Source: Jatrophihabitans_A sp035248685
Lineage (GTDB): Bacteria; Actinomycetota; Actinomycetes; Mycobacteriales; Jatrophihabitantaceae
Direction: 5' to 3'
NCBI GenBank assembly: GCA_035248685.1
Contig: DATFHF010000081.1
Location: forward strand, 1 to 64,000
DNA: 64,000 nt
Shown here: piece after piece, positions 61,918-64,000 of the stretch
Position numbering within the stretch: position 1 is the stretch's first letter
Layout of the letters: the number at the start of each line of letters is the position of its first letter
Translations under genes and position numbers: made by a program
Notes under the pieces: generated by a model
What the model saw: the letters and a program-made list of their open reading frames with translations, nothing else
The model's database searches: none
Told to the model about the DNA's origin: nothing

Positions 61918-62233
61918 AGCCGGTACTGACCGGTCCGCGGCCCGTCTGCGACCGGTCGGCGGGCCGGTAAACACCAACGTGAACAATACGAACGGATAAT
62001 GCCCGGCTCTGGGACACGCATCATCGCTATGGCCGAGTCTGAAACGACTGAGAAGGCGCGCACAGCCGTCTCCCGGTCGCGCGGATGCGCCGAACGCACC
62101 TGGACCCGCGGGTCGACACAACAATGTGATGACAACCGCCTGCCCGGTTCTGCCGTCGTGAGTCGGGGGGTCTACCGTAGCGCGGTTAGCGGCGTGTAGG
62201 CCGCTGACGAACACCATCTGTGAGGAGACCGTT
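61918..62233. other. 316-bp gap without a gene
   Basis: Contains the upstream region of the BMP-family operon, ending in a GAGGAG ribosome-binding site. No ORF with normal codon use, repeat or RNA gene is apparent to me; promoter elements not resolved. Confidence 0.5.
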
Positions 62234-63316
62234 TTGCGCCGAATGCTGAGTTCCTATCGAACCGCTGCCGTGGCTGGCATCGCCGCCTCGGCGATGTTGC
62301 TGGCCGGCTGTGGCAGTAGCTCCAATTCGAACTCCCCGGGACCCGGCTCGTCAGGGACGAGCGGATCGAACGGGAACAGCGGGCTGAAGATCGGGATGGC
62401 CTACGACATCGGTGGCCGCGGCGACAAATCCTTCAACGACGCGGCCGCTGCCGGCCTGGATGCCGCCAAGGCCAAGTACAACCTCAGCGGCAACGACGTC
62501 AAGGAGCTCGAGGCCGCCCAGGGCGAGGCGGAGGCCGACAAGGAGGCTCGGCTCACCCAACTCGCGGACAACGGCTACACCAGCATCATTGCGGTCGGCT
62601 TCGCCTATGCCGACGCAATCAAGGCGGTCGTGCCGAAGTACCCGAACATCAAGTTCGCCATCATCGACGACAACTCGGTCCAGGCCCCCAACCTGGCAGA
62701 CCTGACCTTCGCCGAGGAGCAGGGCTGCTACCTGGTCGGTGCGATCGCGGCGCTGAAGAGCAAGACCCATCACGTCGGATTCATCGGTGGCGTGAACGTG
62801 GCGCTGATCCAAAAGTTCCAGGCTGGCTTCGACGCCGGGGCCCGCAAGGAGGACCCGTCCGTCAAGATCGAGGACAAGTACCTGACCCAGCCGCCGGACT
62901 TCGGTGGCTTCAACGACCCGACCAAGGGTGAGACCGCTGCCAACGGCATCTATGACGCCGGCGCCGATGTCATCTTCGCCGCCGCCGGTGGTTCCGGCAG
63001 CGGCGTGTTCAAGGCCGCCAAGGCCAAGAACGCCTACGCCATCGGCACCGACTCCGACCAGTACCTGTCGGCCTCGCCGGACGTGAAGGACGTCATCATC
63101 TCCTCCATGATCAAGCGGGTCGATGTGGCGGTCGGCAAGTTCATCGACTCGGTCCACGACGGCACCTTCAAGGCCGGCAACACCGTGTTCGACCTGAAGG
63201 CCGGTGGTGTGGACTTCTCGACGTCCGGCGGCAAGATCGATGACATCAAGTCCAAGATCGACGACTTGAAGCAGCAGATCATCTCCGGCGCGATCGTGGT
63301 TCCGACCAAGCCGTAG
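62234..63316 (+). CDS. BMP-family ABC transporter substrate-binding lipoprotein
   Basis: A 360-residue lipoprotein with lipobox LLAGC (Cys26) and an Asn/Ser/Gly linker. The BMP (basic membrane protein/Med) domain has KIGMAYDIGGRGDKSFNDAA, then AEEQGCYLVGAIAAL and VIFAAAGGSGSGVF. Members bind nucleosides (PnrA/RnsB type). The TTG start is preferred because GAGGAG (62222-62227) is 6 nt upstream; an ATG lies three codons later. An ATPase of the same importer class follows. Confidence 0.93.
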   Translation: MRRMLSSYRTAAVAGIAASAMLLAGCGSSSNSNSPGPGSSGTSGSNGNSGLKIGMAYDIGGRGDKSFNDAAAAGLDAAKAKYNLSGNDVKELEAAQGEAEADKEARLTQLADNGYTSIIAVGFAYADAIKAVVPKYPNIKFAIIDDNSVQAPNLADLTFAEEQGCYLVGAIAALKSKTHHVGFIGGVNVALIQKFQAGFDAGARKEDPSVKIEDKYLTQPPDFGGFNDPTKGETAANGIYDAGADVIFAAAGGSGSGVFKAAKAKNAYAIGTDSDQYLSASPDVKDVIISSMIKRVDVAVGKFIDSVHDGTFKAGNTVFDLKAGGVDFSTSGGKIDDIKSKIDDLKQQIISGAIVVPTKP

Positions 63317-63425
63317 TTCACGTCCTACTGCACACCAGGCCCGGGGTGGCATAACGTCACCTCGGGCCGGTGCATGTCGTCCGGGTCCACTCGCACCGGA
63401 GTCCGCATCGCGGGAGGTCGAACAG

Positions 63426-64000
63426 ATGGCAGAACAAACCGCCACCGCCGAGCCTGCTAACGCCATCGAGGTCATCGGGGTGACCAAGCGTTTTCCCGGC
63501 GTGGTCGCCAACTCCGACATCAACATCACCGTCCGGCGGGGCACCGTGCATGCCATCGTCGGTGAAAACGGCGCCGGCAAGTCCACCCTGATGAAGATCC
63601 TCTACGGCATGCAGCCGCCGGACGAGGGCGAGATCCGGATCGACGGCCGGCCGGTGCGCTTCCACTCGCCGGCCGACGCCATCGCGGCCGGCGTCGGCAT
63701 GGTCCACCAGCACTTCATGCTGGCCGACAACTTCACCGTGCTGGAAAACATCGTGCTCGGCAGTGAGCCGACCAAGGCCGGCCGGCTGGATTTCGCCCAG
63801 GCCCGTCGCCGGATCGCCGAGCTGAGCAGCACCTATGGCCTCGACCTGGAACCGGACGAGCTGGTCGAGCGGCTCGGGGTAGGTGACCGGCAGCGGGTCG
63901 AGATCGCCAAGGTGCTCTACCGCGGCGCCCGGCTGCTGATCCTGGACGAACCAACCGCCGTGCTGGTGCCGCACGAGGTGGACGAGCTGTTCGACAACCT
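63426..64000 (+). CDS. ABC transporter ATP-binding protein (BMP/nucleoside type), cut by window end
   Basis: The first ~191 residues of a sugar/nucleoside-type ABC ATPase with two nucleotide-binding halves. The first half is complete in motif order: Walker A GENGAGKST (46-54), Q-loop GMVHQHFML, signature LGVGDRQRVE (usually LSVG) and Walker B LLILDEPTAVL followed by VPHE. GGGAGG lies upstream of ATG 63426. It partners the BMP lipoprotein; permease genes are expected beyond the window. Confidence 0.92.
   Translation, partial: MAEQTATAEPANAIEVIGVTKRFPGVVANSDINITVRRGTVHAIVGENGAGKSTLMKILYGMQPPDEGEIRIDGRPVRFHSPADAIAAGVGMVHQHFMLADNFTVLENIVLGSEPTKAGRLDFAQARRRIAELSSTYGLDLEPDELVERLGVGDRQRVEIAKVLYRGARLLILDEPTAVLVPHEVDELFDN

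Overview
This is a high-GC chromosomal segment from an actinobacterium. The evidence is GC-rich codon use, many GTG starts, a GuaB3 paralogue, an F420-type PPOX protein, DUF3017, DUF6350/PerM and an ECF sigma/anti-sigma pair. The stretch 21.9-35.9 kb (chorismate mutase, pcrA, M23 peptidase, sucC, sucD, two small membrane proteins, PerM-like protein, purN, purH) keeps the gene order I know from mycobacteria (Rv0948c-Rv0957). The GT87-type gene and the lipase are extra. Gene content fits a Nakamurella/Frankia-type lineage, but genus cannot be fixed by reading. I saw no rRNA, tRNA, CRISPR array, transposase or integrase.

Layout. 0-9 kb: S9 peptidase, TrmL, VOC protein, GuaB3, small membrane protein, lipoprotein, CorA (GQN variant), SDR and GuaA. 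9.05-11.2 kb: a visibly lower-GC island directly after the guaA stop. It encodes a large protein ending in a PD-(D/E)XK-like nuclease motif, split by a -1 frameshift, then a small TIR/deoxyribosyltransferase-like protein. This is the best candidate here for an undescribed, possibly defence-related system. 11.3-18.4 kb: PPOX protein, DUF6197-like protein, secreted trypsin-like protease, MmcQ/YjbR protein, Cys-rich small protein, NRDE/TANGO2 protein, P450, TPR-like protein, and a SigE-family sigma factor with its membrane-anchored partner. 18.4-21.9 kb: an envelope-stress-type module of a PspC/LiaF-like membrane protein opposite a PspC-histidine kinase and LuxR-type response regulator.

21.9-36.5 kb: the mycobacteria-like block (aromatic biosynthesis, DNA repair helicase, envelope peptidase, TCA succinyl-CoA ligase, divisome-linked membrane proteins, purine biosynthesis), ending in a pentapeptide-repeat protein. 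36.5-45 kb: folD, DUF3017, mdh, a three-gene cluster (Tat mini-protein, DUF4331, small protein), DUF885, icd and nei. 45-51.4 kb: sbcD-sbcC and galE-galK, both leftward. 51.4-58.3 kb: CNNM/CBS protein, lytic transglycosylase, trpS, 2'-5' RNA ligase-like protein, YihY protein and a D,D-carboxypeptidase that overlaps it tail to tail. 58.4-64 kb: glpK, a Tat-exported esterase, an AbiEi/DUF559-type protein, and the start of a BMP-type nucleoside ABC importer cut by the window end.

Two families of intergenic palindromic repeats occur twice each (12.3 and 32.2 kb; 36.5 and 41.1 kb). Short tandem duplications mark several gene ends.
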